In this document: piece after piece, positions 17,787 through 28,402 of the stretch
Position numbering within the stretch: position 1 is the first letter of the stretch
How the letters are laid out: every line of letters starts with the position of its first letter
Source of the DNA: Pseudomonas sp.
GTDB lineage: Bacteria > Pseudomonadota > Gammaproteobacteria > Pseudomonadales > Pseudomonadaceae
Assembly: GCF_002796985.1 (NCBI RefSeq)
Contig: NZ_PEKX01000020.1
Location: forward strand, 225,197-289,196
DNA: 64,000 bases
Direction of reading: 5' to 3'
The notes under the pieces: model-generated
The model's database searches: none
What the model saw: only the letters and a program-made list of their open reading frames with translations
Told to the model about the DNA's origin: nothing
Program-made: the position numbers and the translations under genes

Positions 17787-18626
17787 TCATCCCTCGGCGA
17801 TCAGCCAGTCCACCTGGCTGCTGCCTTCACTCTGCGCCAGCGTCTGGGCCAGCCACGGCAACAGGCCGCGCAGCTCTTCGTCCAGCGGCCAGGGGGCGTT
17901 GGCGATGACCAGCCCGGAGCCGTTCAGGCGGTCAGCCGTATCGGCCGCATGCACGCACAGCTCGACCCGCAATAGCTTCGGAGCCGAGCTCTTCTCCAGG
18001 CGTTGGTAGAAACGCTTGAGCTGACGGCGGTCCTTGATCGGGTACCAGATGGCAACCACGGTCTGGCGCATGCGGCCGATGGCCTCGTCCAGCGCGGTCA
18101 CGCAACGCTCCAGGTCGTCGGGCTGCTCGAAGGGCGGGTCGATCAGCAGCACGCCGCGTTTCTCGGCAACGGGCAGGAAGGCACGCGGCAGCAGCCAGCC
18201 GTCCCCCTGGTGCACCGAGATGCGCCGCTCGCCCGCCATGTTGGCCTTGAGCAGGCGACCGTCTTCCGGATGCAGCTCGTTGAGCATCACCCGATCCTGC
18301 GGACGGGTCAGCCGCCGCGCCAGTTCGGGCGAGCCGGGGTAGAACTCCAGGCCACCACCGGGATTCAGCGCGCTCACGACGCCCAGGTAGTCCTGCAGCA
18401 GCTCCGGCAGGTCATCACGCTCATACAGGCGACCGATGCCCGACTCCCACTCGCCGGTGCGGCTGGCTTCGTCGCCCAGCAGGTCGTACAGGCCTATGCC
18501 GGAATGGCTGTCGAGGTAGGCGAAGGGCGTGTCCTTGCGCGCCATCAGCGCGAAGATGCGCGCGAGGACGATGTGTTTCAGCACGTCGGCGTGGTTGCCG
18601 GCGTGGTAGGCGTGGCGGTAGTTCAT
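17787..18626 (-). CDS. rlmJ: 23S rRNA (adenine(2030)-N6)-methyltransferase RlmJ
   Basis: A 279-residue SAM-dependent methyltransferase that methylates A2030 of 23S rRNA. The N-terminus MNYRHAYHAGNHADVLKH is highly characteristic of RlmJ. The SAM region has YLDSHSGIGLYDL, and the catalytic N6-adenine motif appears as LIDPPFEQ (D-P-P-F). Length is standard. It is divergent from the acyl-CoA dehydrogenase gene. Confidence 0.96.
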   Translation of the reverse strand: MNYRHAYHAGNHADVLKHIVLARIFALMARKDTPFAYLDSHSGIGLYDLLGDEASRTGEWESGIGRLYERDDLPELLQDYLGVVSALNPGGGLEFYPGSPELARRLTRPQDRVMLNELHPEDGRLLKANMAGERRISVHQGDGWLLPRAFLPVAEKRGVLLIDPPFEQPDDLERCVTALDEAIGRMRQTVVAIWYPIKDRRQLKRFYQRLEKSSAPKLLRVELCVHAADTADRLNGSGLVIANAPWPLDEELRGLLPWLAQTLAQSEGSSQVDWLIAEG

Positions 18627-18798
18627 GGATGGCGGACTCCTCTAGGCGCGCAGTTTAGGTCCTGGGGCGGGTGTGGTGCGAGCCCGACGTCGCCGGCCGG
18701 CTCCTCGGGTGTTTTAGGCCTTTATCACGCGCATGGATGATTCTGTGCGCGCTTCATTCACCGGACTAGACTGCGGCGATTCCCACGGAGGTCGATCC

Positions 18799-20601
18799 AT
18801 GTCCGAGACCCTGCTCAGCTCCCGCAACCTCGCTTTCGAACTCTACGAAGTACTCGATGCGCAGGCCCTGACCCAGCGCGAACGCTTCGCCGAGCACAAC
18901 CGCGAGACCTTCGACGCCGCCCTGGGCACCGCCCGCGGCATCGCCGAGGAGCTGTTCGCCCCGCACAACCGCAAGAACGACGAGAACGAACCGCAGTACG
19001 TCGACGGCGGCGCGGTGCTCATCCCGGAAGTGAAGCCGGCAGTGGATGCCTTCAACCAGGCCGGCTTCCAGAACGCCTCGCGCAGCTTCGAGCAAGGTGG
19101 CATGCAGCTGCCACACCTGCTGGCGCGCGCCTGCTTCGCGCACTTCCAGTCGGCCAACATCGCCACCTCTTCCTATCCGATGCTGAGCATGGGCTCCAGC
19201 CACCTGATCGAAACCTTCGGCAGTGAAGAACAGAAACGCCTGTTCCTCCAGCCGATGATCGAAGGCCGCTGGTTCGGCACCATGGCGCTCACCGAGCCCC
19301 ACGCCGGCTCATCCCTCGCCGATATCCGCACCCGCGCGGAACCGGCCGCCGATGGCAGCTACCGGATCAAGGGCAACAAGATCTTCATCTCCGGCGGCGA
19401 CCACCCGCTGTCGGACAACATCGTGCACATGGTGCTGGCCAAGCTGCCGGACGCCCCGGCCGGCGTGAAGGGCATCAGCCTGTTCATCGTGCCCAAGTTC
19501 CTGGTCAACGACGATGGCTCCCTCGGCGCGCGCAACGACGTGACCCTGGCCGGCCTGTTCCACAAGATGGGCTGGCGCGGCACCACCTCCACCGCCCTGA
19601 ATTTCGGCGATAACGGCGATTGCGTCGGCTATCTGGTCGGCAAGCCGCACCAGGGCCTGGCCTACATGTTCCAGATGATGAATGAGGCGCGCATTGGCGT
19701 CGGCATGGGCGCCATCATGCTCGGTTACGCCGGCTACCTGTACTCCCTGGAGTACGCCCGTGAACGCCCGCAGGGCCGCCCGGTGGATGCCAAGGACCCG
19801 ACCTCCGCACCAGTGTCGATCATCGAGCACACCGACGTGCGGCGCATGCTGCTGACCCAGAAGGCCTACGTCGAAGGCGCCTTCGACCTCGGCCTGTACG
19901 CCGCGCGCCTGGTGGACGACTGCGAGACACTGGCGACCGAAGAAGAACGCCAGCAGGCCCACGAGCTGCTCGACCTGCTCACCCCGATCGTCAAATCCTG
20001 GCCCTCGGAGTTCTGCCTGAAGGCCAACGAACTGGCGATCCAGATCCTCGGCGGCCACGGCTACACCCGCGAGTATCCGGTGGAGCAGTACTACCGCGAC
20101 AACCGCCTGAACCCGATCCACGAAGGCACCCACGGCATCCAGTCGCTGGACCTGCTCGGCCGCAAGCTGGCGCAGAACAACGGCGCTGGCCTCAAGCAAC
20201 TGACCCGCCTGATCAGCCAGTGCTGCCAGCGCGCCAGCGCGCACCCGTCACTGGACAAACTGCGCGAGCCGCTGGAACAGCTGATGGCGCGCCTCTCGAC
20301 CACCACCCTGAGCCTGCTTGGCGATCTGATGCAGGGCCGCGTGGCCCAGGGCCTGGCCAACTCGGCCCTCTACCTGAAAGTCTTCGGCCACGCCGTGATC
20401 GGCTGGCGCTGGCTGGAGCAGGCCATTCGCGCCGAGGAAGGCCTGGCGTCCGGTGACGCTGCCGACATCGACTTCTACCGCGGCAAGCTGCAGGCCGCGC
20501 GCTACTTCCTGACCTGGGAAGTGCCGTCCTGCCACCACGACCTGGCGCTGCTCGAAGGCCGCGACGACACCTGTTCCACCATGCAGGACGCCTGGTTCTA
20601 G
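18799..20601 (+). CDS. Acyl-CoA dehydrogenase, 600-residue class
   Basis: An FAD-dependent acyl-CoA dehydrogenase of the longer class with an additional C-terminal domain (DmdC/PA5020-like). It oxidises acyl-CoA to enoyl-CoA in fatty-acid or related catabolism; the chain length cannot be read from sequence. Visible segments are FGTMALTEPHAGSSLADI (FAD/substrate loop, about 155-175), the middle beta domain, and QILGGHGYTREYPVEQYYRDNR...IHEGTHGIQSLDLLGRK near 415-455, with a Glu in the position used as base in related enzymes. ATG 18799 follows a good ggaggt site. It is monocistronic: a strong terminator follows. Confidence 0.92.
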   Translation: MSETLLSSRNLAFELYEVLDAQALTQRERFAEHNRETFDAALGTARGIAEELFAPHNRKNDENEPQYVDGGAVLIPEVKPAVDAFNQAGFQNASRSFEQGGMQLPHLLARACFAHFQSANIATSSYPMLSMGSSHLIETFGSEEQKRLFLQPMIEGRWFGTMALTEPHAGSSLADIRTRAEPAADGSYRIKGNKIFISGGDHPLSDNIVHMVLAKLPDAPAGVKGISLFIVPKFLVNDDGSLGARNDVTLAGLFHKMGWRGTTSTALNFGDNGDCVGYLVGKPHQGLAYMFQMMNEARIGVGMGAIMLGYAGYLYSLEYARERPQGRPVDAKDPTSAPVSIIEHTDVRRMLLTQKAYVEGAFDLGLYAARLVDDCETLATEEERQQAHELLDLLTPIVKSWPSEFCLKANELAIQILGGHGYTREYPVEQYYRDNRLNPIHEGTHGIQSLDLLGRKLAQNNGAGLKQLTRLISQCCQRASAHPSLDKLREPLEQLMARLSTTTLSLLGDLMQGRVAQGLANSALYLKVFGHAVIGWRWLEQAIRAEEGLASGDAADIDFYRGKLQAARYFLTWEVPSCHHDLALLEGRDDTCSTMQDAWF

Positions 20602-20620
20602 GCCCCCGCATGTTCCTTGC

Positions 20621-20646
20621 GCCCCGGTCACGTCCGGGGCTTTTTT
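20621..20646 (+). terminator. Intrinsic terminator of the acyl-CoA dehydrogenase gene
   Basis: The stem gccccgg/ccggggc with a six-base loop is directly followed by six T, 20 bases after the stop codon. Confidence 0.9.
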
Positions 20647-20817
20647 ATGTCGGCGATAAAGTCACGAACCCACGGCCGGCCCTCCATGGAAGGGCTGCGT
20701 CAGATCGACGAATGATTTGAAGGAAAATTCTGACAACCACAGCTGACCACGCTGACAGCGACACCTGGGGTATTTGCCGTTGAATGGCGCCCGCGCAACT
20801 TTTCGCTCGTCACGACC

Positions 20818-21468
20818 ATGGCCATTCAAACCTCCCTCCTCGCTTCCATCTCACGCCGCTGCCTGCACCTGCTCCCCCTGCTTGCCGTCACGGTGGCGCT
20901 GGGCTGCATGGTCGCGCTGTTCAACACCGGCCCGGCCGATGCCCTGCCCAAGGAGGCCTCGCAACGCAGCGTGGCCCCCCCCCTGAGCGCCGCGCCCATC
21001 TTCACTGCCCCCAGCGTGGAAGCCTTCCAGCACGCCGACGACTACCTGCAGAACATCGACAAGGCCATGGCCAACGGCCTCGAGGTACTGCGCGGCGACG
21101 ACCGCAAGTCGATCGTCGCGCAGAGTCGCTACTTCAATGCCCTGGTCAATGCCGGCTACGCGCAGTTCGGCTCGTCCTACTACGACCCGCTGGGCAGTTG
21201 CGGCGTCGCCGGCAGCTCGGCCCGCCACCTCTGGCATACGCAGATCCGCGCCATCAGCGGTGAAGCCGATATCGCTGGCGAGGTGAGCAAGGCTCGCGCC
21301 ACCCTGCAGCATGACCGCAAGGCCTGCCTGGAGGCCGTCAGGCCGCCTCTGGAGGAAGCCATCACCTGGGCGCCCACCGAGCTCTCCACATGGGAACTGG
21401 TACCCGTTGGGCTGGATCGCGCCGCCTGGCCGAAAAGTGCCGCCCAACGGTCCTCAACAAACCTTTGA
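20818..21468 (+). CDS. Hypothetical exported or membrane-anchored protein
   Basis: A 216-residue frame with coding-like composition but no recognised family. Residues about 15-38 form a hydrophobic segment (HLLPLLAVTVALGCMVALF) that acts as a signal or anchor, followed by a Pro/Ala-rich stretch and a soluble domain of about 150 residues with three cysteines (GSCGVAG, GCM in the anchor and RKACLEAV). The ribosome site is weak, so the exact start is uncertain. It stands alone between a terminator and the cvrA promoter, which overlaps its stop codon. I do not recall a counterpart at this position in PAO1. Confidence 0.6.
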   Translation: MAIQTSLLASISRRCLHLLPLLAVTVALGCMVALFNTGPADALPKEASQRSVAPPLSAAPIFTAPSVEAFQHADDYLQNIDKAMANGLEVLRGDDRKSIVAQSRYFNALVNAGYAQFGSSYYDPLGSCGVAGSSARHLWHTQIRAISGEADIAGEVSKARATLQHDRKACLEAVRPPLEEAITWAPTELSTWELVPVGLDRAAWPKSAAQRSSTNL

Positions 21469-21495
21469 CAGCCTTGTAAATCCGCAGGTTAGAAT
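21465..21495 (+). promoter_or_regulatory. Putative promoter of cvrA
   Basis: A perfect TTGACA (21465-21470) and TAGAAT (21490-21495) are separated by 19 bases, slightly longer than ideal. The -35 box overlaps the stop codon of the preceding gene and the -10 lies about 74 bases upstream of cvrA. Confidence 0.45.
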
Positions 21496-21568
21496 CGATT
21501 GGCATGCGGCCTGCATCCTGATCCTTGAGTAGCGTCGCCACTCCCCTATCCGCCAGGAGGTCGACACC

Positions 21569-23311
<1,743 letters not shown>

Positions 23312-23318
23312 CCGCCCA

Positions 23319-23342
23319 CCGGTACCCGCTTGCGGGTGCCGG
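23319..23342 (+). terminator. Hairpin between cvrA and mscK
   Basis: A 10-bp stem ccggtacccg/cgggtgccgg with one wobble pair and a four-base loop starts 7 bases after the cvrA stop. No U-run follows, so it may be a weak or Rho-assisted end, or an mRNA-protecting structure. Confidence 0.45.
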
Positions 23343-23396
23343 CCAGCCAGCACTACCCTCACTCCACTTTTTTCGCACGAGCCGCTGAACGCGACC

Positions 23397-26300
23397 ATGT
23401 CATTCCTGCTGCGTACCCTCCTGACCGCCGTCCTCCTGGGTGGCTCGCTCACCGGCCTGCCCGCGCTGGCCGCCGACAACAACCCACCCAGCGCCGAACA
23501 GGTGCAGCAGAGCCTCGACGGCCTGGCCGAGCGCAAGCTCGCCGAGGCCGAGGCCAAGCTGCTCAAGGCCAGTCTGGAGAACACCCTCAAGCTGCTGGCC
23601 GCCAAGGCCGACAGCGAGAAGCAGCGAGACGAGCTCAAGGGCCGGCTGGCCGATGCGCCCAAGCTGATCAGCGAGAACCAGAGGGCACTCAATCGCCTCA
23701 AGGCCAGCAGCGACAAGCCTGCCGCCCAACGCTATGGCGGCTATAACACCACCCAGCTGGAAATGCTCCTCAACGAGCAATCCACCCAGCTGGCCGCCTG
23801 GCAGAAGGAGATGATCGACGCCAAAAGCGAGATCCTCACCGCGCAGACCCGCCCCGAGCGCGCCCAGGCCGACCTGAGCAAGAACCAGTCGCGCCTGCTG
23901 GATATCGGCACCGCGCTCAAGGCCGGCAAGGAGGGCAGCAAGCCGCTGACCACCGAGCACCGTAATGAACTGCTCGCCGAACAGGCAGCGCTCACTGCGC
24001 AGAACCAGTTGCTACGCCAGCAACTGGCCGGCAACAACCTGCTGCTGGACCTCGCCTCCAGCCAGCGCGACCTGCTCGCCGAGCGAATCGGCCGCGAGGA
24101 GCGCGAAACCCTCGAGCTGCAGGCGATGATCAGCGACAAGCGCCGCGAACAGTCCGAGAAAACCGTTGCCGAGCTGTCCAAGGACAGCAGCCAGGCCGCC
24201 GGCACCGACAGCCTGCTGAGCCAGCAGAGTGCTGCCAACCTCAAGCTTTCCGACTACCTGCTGCGCACCACCGACCGCCTCAACACCCTGACCCGGCGCA
24301 ACCTCGAAGCCAAGCAGCAGCTGGACACCCTGACTCAGGGTGAACAAGCCCTCGACGAGCAAATCAACGTCCTGCGCGGCAGCCTGCTGCTGGCCAAGAT
24401 CCTCTACCAGCAGAAGCAGTCACTGCCGGTGATCAAGACCGACCAGGACCTCGCCGACGAGATCGCCGACCTGCGCCTGTACCAGTTCGAGCTGAACCAG
24501 AAGCGCGACGAGATCAACAACACCCAGGTCTACATCGACAATCAATTGGCCCAGCAGCCGCAGGAGAGCATCACCCCGCAACTGCGCCATGACCTCTCCG
24601 AGCTGGTCAGCACCCGCCTGGAGCTGATGGAGCGCCTCAACCACGAACTGAATGCGCTGCTCAACGAAGCCATCACCCTGCAGCTGAACCAGAAGCAGCT
24701 CAAGGAAACCAGCGACAGCCTGCGCGCCACCCTCGACGAGCAGATGTTCTGGATTCCCAGCAACCGCCCGCTGGACCTGTCCTGGTTCAAGATGACCCCA
24801 GCCCTGCTGCACCACCAGCTGGCTGAAGTACCCTGGGGCTCGGGTGTGAAGGAACTGGGCGAGGGCCTGATCGACCGGCCCTTCCTGTTCCTGCCGCTGC
24901 TCCTGCTGGTCGCCGCCCTGCTGTGGAAGCGCCGGTTTCTCTACGACAAGCTGGAATCGCTGAACGACGATATCGGCCACTTCAAGCGCGACAGCCAGGC
25001 GCATACCCCGCTGGCCCTGTTGCTCGCCGTGCTGCTGGCGTTGCCGGGCACATTGACATTGGCCGTCGCCGGCCTCGCCCTGCTGCTCGACGCCCGAGGC
25101 CAGAACGCCACCCTGGGTAGCGCGCTGCTGGAGATGGCGCAGGTCTGGCTGGTGTTCTACACCGCGCACCGCATCCTGCGCCCTGGCGGTATCGCCGAAC
25201 GACACTTCCACTGGAGCCAGCCGCAGGTGCAGTTCCTCGGCAAGCTGATGCGTCGACTGGGTCTGGTGGTGATGTCACTGGTCGCCGTGGTCACCGTCGC
25301 CGAGCACCAACCGGCCTCGCTGGCCGATGACGTGATCGGCATCGCCGTGGTCCTGTTCGGTTACGCCGCCATGACCTGGCTGCTCGCCCAACTGCTGTTC
25401 AGCAGCCCTTCCAGCGAACGCCCGTCGATGATCAAGATGATCGTCGGCCTGAGCTTCACCGCCCTGCCGGTGGCGCTGTTCCTCGCCGTCGGCTTCGGCT
25501 ACTACTACACCGCGCTCAAGCTCACCGACCGCTTGATCGACAGCCTGTTCCTGCTGATGTTCTGGATGGTGGTGGAAGCCACCTTCGTTCGCGGCATGGG
25601 CGTCGCTGCTCGCCGTCTGGCCTACCAGCGCGCGCTGTCGAAGCGGCAGAACTCCGCCAAGGAAGGCATCGAAGGCCCCGAGGTAGTCGAGGAACCGACC
25701 CTGGGCATCGAGCAGATCAACGACCAGTCCATACGCCTGATCCGCCTGGGCCTGCTGATCGGCTTCGTGGTCACCCTGTACTGGGTCTGGGCCGACCTGA
25801 TCAGCGTCGTCTCCTACCTCGACAACGTGACCCTCTACCAGTACGCCAGCGGTACCGGCGACGCCGCGTCCACCACACCGATCAGCCTCAGCGACTTCAT
25901 CATGGCGCTGGTGATCGCCGCCGTGACTGTCGCCCTGGCGCGCAACCTGCCCGGCCTGCTGGAAGTGCTGGTGCTACAGCGCCTGACCCTGGCCCAGGGC
26001 AGCGCCTACGCCATCACCACCCTGCTGTCCTACACCATCAGCGGCATCGGCTTCGTCAGTGCGCTGTCCACCCTCGGGGTCAGCTGGGACAAGCTGCAAT
26101 GGCTGGTGGCCGCACTGTCGGTGGGCCTGGGCTTCGGCCTGCAGGCGATCTTCTCCAACTTCGTCTCCGGCCTGATCATCCTCTTCGAGCGCCCGGTACG
26201 GATCGGCGACGTGGTGACCATCGGCACGCTGTCCGGCACCGTCAGCCGAATCCGCATCCGCGCCACCACCATCACCGACTTCGACCGCAAGGAAATCATC

Positions 26301-26762
26301 GTCCCCAACCAGACCTTCATCACCGGCCAGCTGGTGAACTGGTCGCTGAGCGACACCGTCACGCGCGTCACCATCAAGATCGGCCTGGCCTACGAAAGCG
26401 ACCTGGCGCTGGCGCGCAAGATCATGCTCGATGCCGCCCACGCCAATACCCGCATCCTGCGCGACCCGGAGCCGGTGCTGTACTTCACCACCATCAGCGC
26501 CAGCACCTTCGACTACGAGCTGCGCTTCCACGTACGCGAGCTGGGCGACCGCAACCCGGCGGTGGACGAGACCCTCACGCGCATCGCCCTGGCCTTCCGC
26601 GAGGCCGGCATCGACATGGCCTTCAACCAGGTCGACGTGTTCCTGAAAAACTTCCAGGGCCAGGAGGCCCAGGTCATCGTCGGCCAGCAGCAGCCCGCCG
26701 CCACACCGGTGAAGATCAGCGGTCCCCAGGCCACCGACAAGCCCAACGGCGACAAGGCCTGA
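23397..26762 (+). CDS. mscK: Large mechanosensitive channel MscK/KefA
   Basis: An 1121-residue MscS-superfamily channel that releases ions on membrane stretch; MscK-type channels are K+-sensitive. The order is: a signal peptide (about 1-23, ending ALAADNN), a long periplasmic helical coiled-coil region to about residue 475, a series of membrane helices (about 490-940), and the MscS pore and beta domain. The latter carries GFGLQAIFSNFVSGLIILFERP, then RIGDVVTIG and the IIVPNQTFITGQLVNW segment. The acidic tail is short. Length matches MscK. It lies 85 bases downstream of the K+/H+ antiporter gene, so the two form an osmotic/K+ homeostasis pair. Confidence 0.95.
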   Translation: MSFLLRTLLTAVLLGGSLTGLPALAADNNPPSAEQVQQSLDGLAERKLAEAEAKLLKASLENTLKLLAAKADSEKQRDELKGRLADAPKLISENQRALNRLKASSDKPAAQRYGGYNTTQLEMLLNEQSTQLAAWQKEMIDAKSEILTAQTRPERAQADLSKNQSRLLDIGTALKAGKEGSKPLTTEHRNELLAEQAALTAQNQLLRQQLAGNNLLLDLASSQRDLLAERIGREERETLELQAMISDKRREQSEKTVAELSKDSSQAAGTDSLLSQQSAANLKLSDYLLRTTDRLNTLTRRNLEAKQQLDTLTQGEQALDEQINVLRGSLLLAKILYQQKQSLPVIKTDQDLADEIADLRLYQFELNQKRDEINNTQVYIDNQLAQQPQESITPQLRHDLSELVSTRLELMERLNHELNALLNEAITLQLNQKQLKETSDSLRATLDEQMFWIPSNRPLDLSWFKMTPALLHHQLAEVPWGSGVKELGEGLIDRPFLFLPLLLLVAALLWKRRFLYDKLESLNDDIGHFKRDSQAHTPLALLLAVLLALPGTLTLAVAGLALLLDARGQNATLGSALLEMAQVWLVFYTAHRILRPGGIAERHFHWSQPQVQFLGKLMRRLGLVVMSLVAVVTVAEHQPASLADDVIGIAVVLFGYAAMTWLLAQLLFSSPSSERPSMIKMIVGLSFTALPVALFLAVGFGYYYTALKLTDRLIDSLFLLMFWMVVEATFVRGMGVAARRLAYQRALSKRQNSAKEGIEGPEVVEEPTLGIEQINDQSIRLIRLGLLIGFVVTLYWVWADLISVVSYLDNVTLYQYASGTGDAASTTPISLSDFIMALVIAAVTVALARNLPGLLEVLVLQRLTLAQGSAYAITTLLSYTISGIGFVSALSTLGVSWDKLQWLVAALSVGLGFGLQAIFSNFVSGLIILFERPVRIGDVVTIGTLSGTVSRIRIRATTITDFDRKEIIVPNQTFITGQLVNWSLSDTVTRVTIKIGLAYESDLALARKIMLDAAHANTRILRDPEPVLYFTTISASTFDYELRFHVRELGDRNPAVDETLTRIALAFREAGIDMAFNQVDVFLKNFQGQEAQVIVGQQQPAATPVKISGPQATDKPNGDKA

Positions 26763-26776
26763 GGGTGGACGCCTTC

Positions 26777-26809
26777 GGACAAGTCCGAGCACAATGCTCG
26801 GACTTGTCC
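26777..26809 (+). other. Perfect 15-bp hairpin just upstream of the selO ribosome site
   Basis: ggacaagtccgagca, loop caa, then its exact complement tgctcggacttgtcc, ending two bases before the GGAG that serves selO. Each arm also contains a smaller palindrome (ggac-aa-gtcc). There is no U-run, so it is not a standard terminator for mscK. Confidence 0.6.
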
Positions 26810-26820
26810 CGGAGATGCGT

Positions 26821-28281
26821 GTGAAAAAGCTCGACGAACTGACCTTCGATAACCGCTTCGCCCGCCTGGGCGATGTGTTTTCCACTCAGGTCCTGCCCGA
26901 TCCCATCGCCGACCCGCGCCTGGTCGTCGCCAGCCCCGCCGCCATGGCCCTGCTCGACCTCGACCCGAGCGAGACGGATAACCCGCTGTTCGCGGAAATC
27001 TTCGCCGGGCACAAGCTCTGGGAAGAAGCCGACCCGCGCGCGATGGTCTACTCCGGGCACCAGTTCGGCTCCTACAACCCGCGCCTGGGCGATGGCCGCG
27101 GCCTGCTGCTGGGCGAAGTGGTCAACGAGGCCGGCGAGCACTGGGACCTTCACCTCAAGGGCGCCGGGCAGACGCCCTACTCGCGCATGGGCGATGGCCG
27201 CGCGGTGCTGCGCTCGTCGATCCGCGAATTCCTCGCCAGCGAATACCTCGCCGCTCTCGGCATCCCCAGCAGCCGCGCGCTGTGCGTCACCGGGTCCAGC
27301 ACCACGGTGTGGCGCGAGTCGAAGGAAACCGGCGCCATGCTGCTGCGCCTGGCGCCCAGCCACGTGCGCTTCGGCCACTTCGAATACTTCTACTACACCC
27401 AGCAGGAAGACCAACTGCGCACCCTCGGCGCGTTCGTCCTCCAGTCGTACTTCCCGCAGTGCCTGGACGACGAGAAGCCCTACCTGGCGTTCTTCCGCGA
27501 AGTGGTCGAGCGCAACGCCGAGATGATTGCTTACTGGCAGGCCTACGGCTTCTGCCACGGCGTGATGAACACCGACAACATGTCGATCCTCGGCATCACC
27601 TTCGACTACGGCCCCTACGCCTTCCTCGACGACTTCGACGCCAACCACATCTGCAACCACTCCGACGACAGCGGCCGCTACTCCTTCAGCAACCAGGTGC
27701 CCATCGCCCACTGGAACCTCGCCGCACTGGGCCAGGCGCTGACGCCCTTCGTCGAAGTGGACGACCTGCGCGCCTCCCTCGACCTGTTCCTGCCGCTCTA
27801 CCAGGCCAGCTACCTGGACCTGATGCGCCGCCGCCTCGGTCTCACCACCGCCGAAGACGGCGACCTGGAGTTGGTGCAGCGCCTGCTGCAGACCATGCAG
27901 AAGGGCGCGGTGGACTACTCGCTGTTCTTCCGTCGCCTCGGCGAACAGGCACCCGAGCAGGCGCTGGCGGTGGTCCGCGAAGACTTCGTCGACCTCGCCG
28001 GTTTCGACGCCTGGGCCGCCGACTACCAGGCCCGTGCCGAACGCGAAGGCGGTGGCCAGGACGAACGCCGCACGCGCATGCACGCGGTCAACCCGCTCTA
28101 CATGCTGCGCAACTATCTGGCCCAGGAAGCCATCACGGCCGCCGAACAGGGCGACTTCAGCGTGGTGCGCCGCCTGCATGAAGTGCTCAGCAAGCCCTTC
28201 GAGGAACAGCCCGGCGCCGAAGCCTTCACCCGCCGCCCGCCGGACTGGGGCCGGCATCTGGAGATCAGTTGCTCGTCCTGA
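26821..28281 (+). CDS. selO: Protein adenylyltransferase SelO (pseudokinase-fold AMPylase)
   Basis: A 486-residue SelO/YdiU-family enzyme. Family members transfer AMP from ATP to Ser, Thr or Tyr of proteins involved in redox balance. Family motifs are clear: MVYSGHQFGSYNPRLGDGRG, LHLKGAGQTPYSRMGDGRAVLRSS, the NTDNMSILG loop with catalytic Asp and Asn, and TFDYGPYAFLDDFD with the metal-binding Asp. The bacterial form ends with Cys near the C-terminus, seen here as ISCSS. GTG 26821 is taken as start because GGAG is six bases upstream and the resulting MKKLDELTFDNRFARLGD fits the family; an ATG at 26815 sits too close to that site. Confidence 0.95.
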   Translation: MKKLDELTFDNRFARLGDVFSTQVLPDPIADPRLVVASPAAMALLDLDPSETDNPLFAEIFAGHKLWEEADPRAMVYSGHQFGSYNPRLGDGRGLLLGEVVNEAGEHWDLHLKGAGQTPYSRMGDGRAVLRSSIREFLASEYLAALGIPSSRALCVTGSSTTVWRESKETGAMLLRLAPSHVRFGHFEYFYYTQQEDQLRTLGAFVLQSYFPQCLDDEKPYLAFFREVVERNAEMIAYWQAYGFCHGVMNTDNMSILGITFDYGPYAFLDDFDANHICNHSDDSGRYSFSNQVPIAHWNLAALGQALTPFVEVDDLRASLDLFLPLYQASYLDLMRRRLGLTTAEDGDLELVQRLLQTMQKGAVDYSLFFRRLGEQAPEQALAVVREDFVDLAGFDAWAADYQARAEREGGGQDERRTRMHAVNPLYMLRNYLAQEAITAAEQGDFSVVRRLHEVLSKPFEEQPGAEAFTRRPPDWGRHLEISCSS

Positions 28282-28402
28282 GCCAGTTATAAGCTCAGCG
28301 AAAAGCGATCTAGCGGCGCTTCGGCGGAGTTGCTCCCGGTCATTGACCGGGGGCGGCACCGCTCGCATCCTCGGGGCTTTCTGCCACAAGGACGCTCGAA
28401 CA

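Noticed and set aside
28282..28402. A possible SAM riboswitch before metY
   Set aside because: Only one simple hairpin (28336-28352) is present; I could not fit conserved SAM-I, SAM-II or SAH riboswitch cores.
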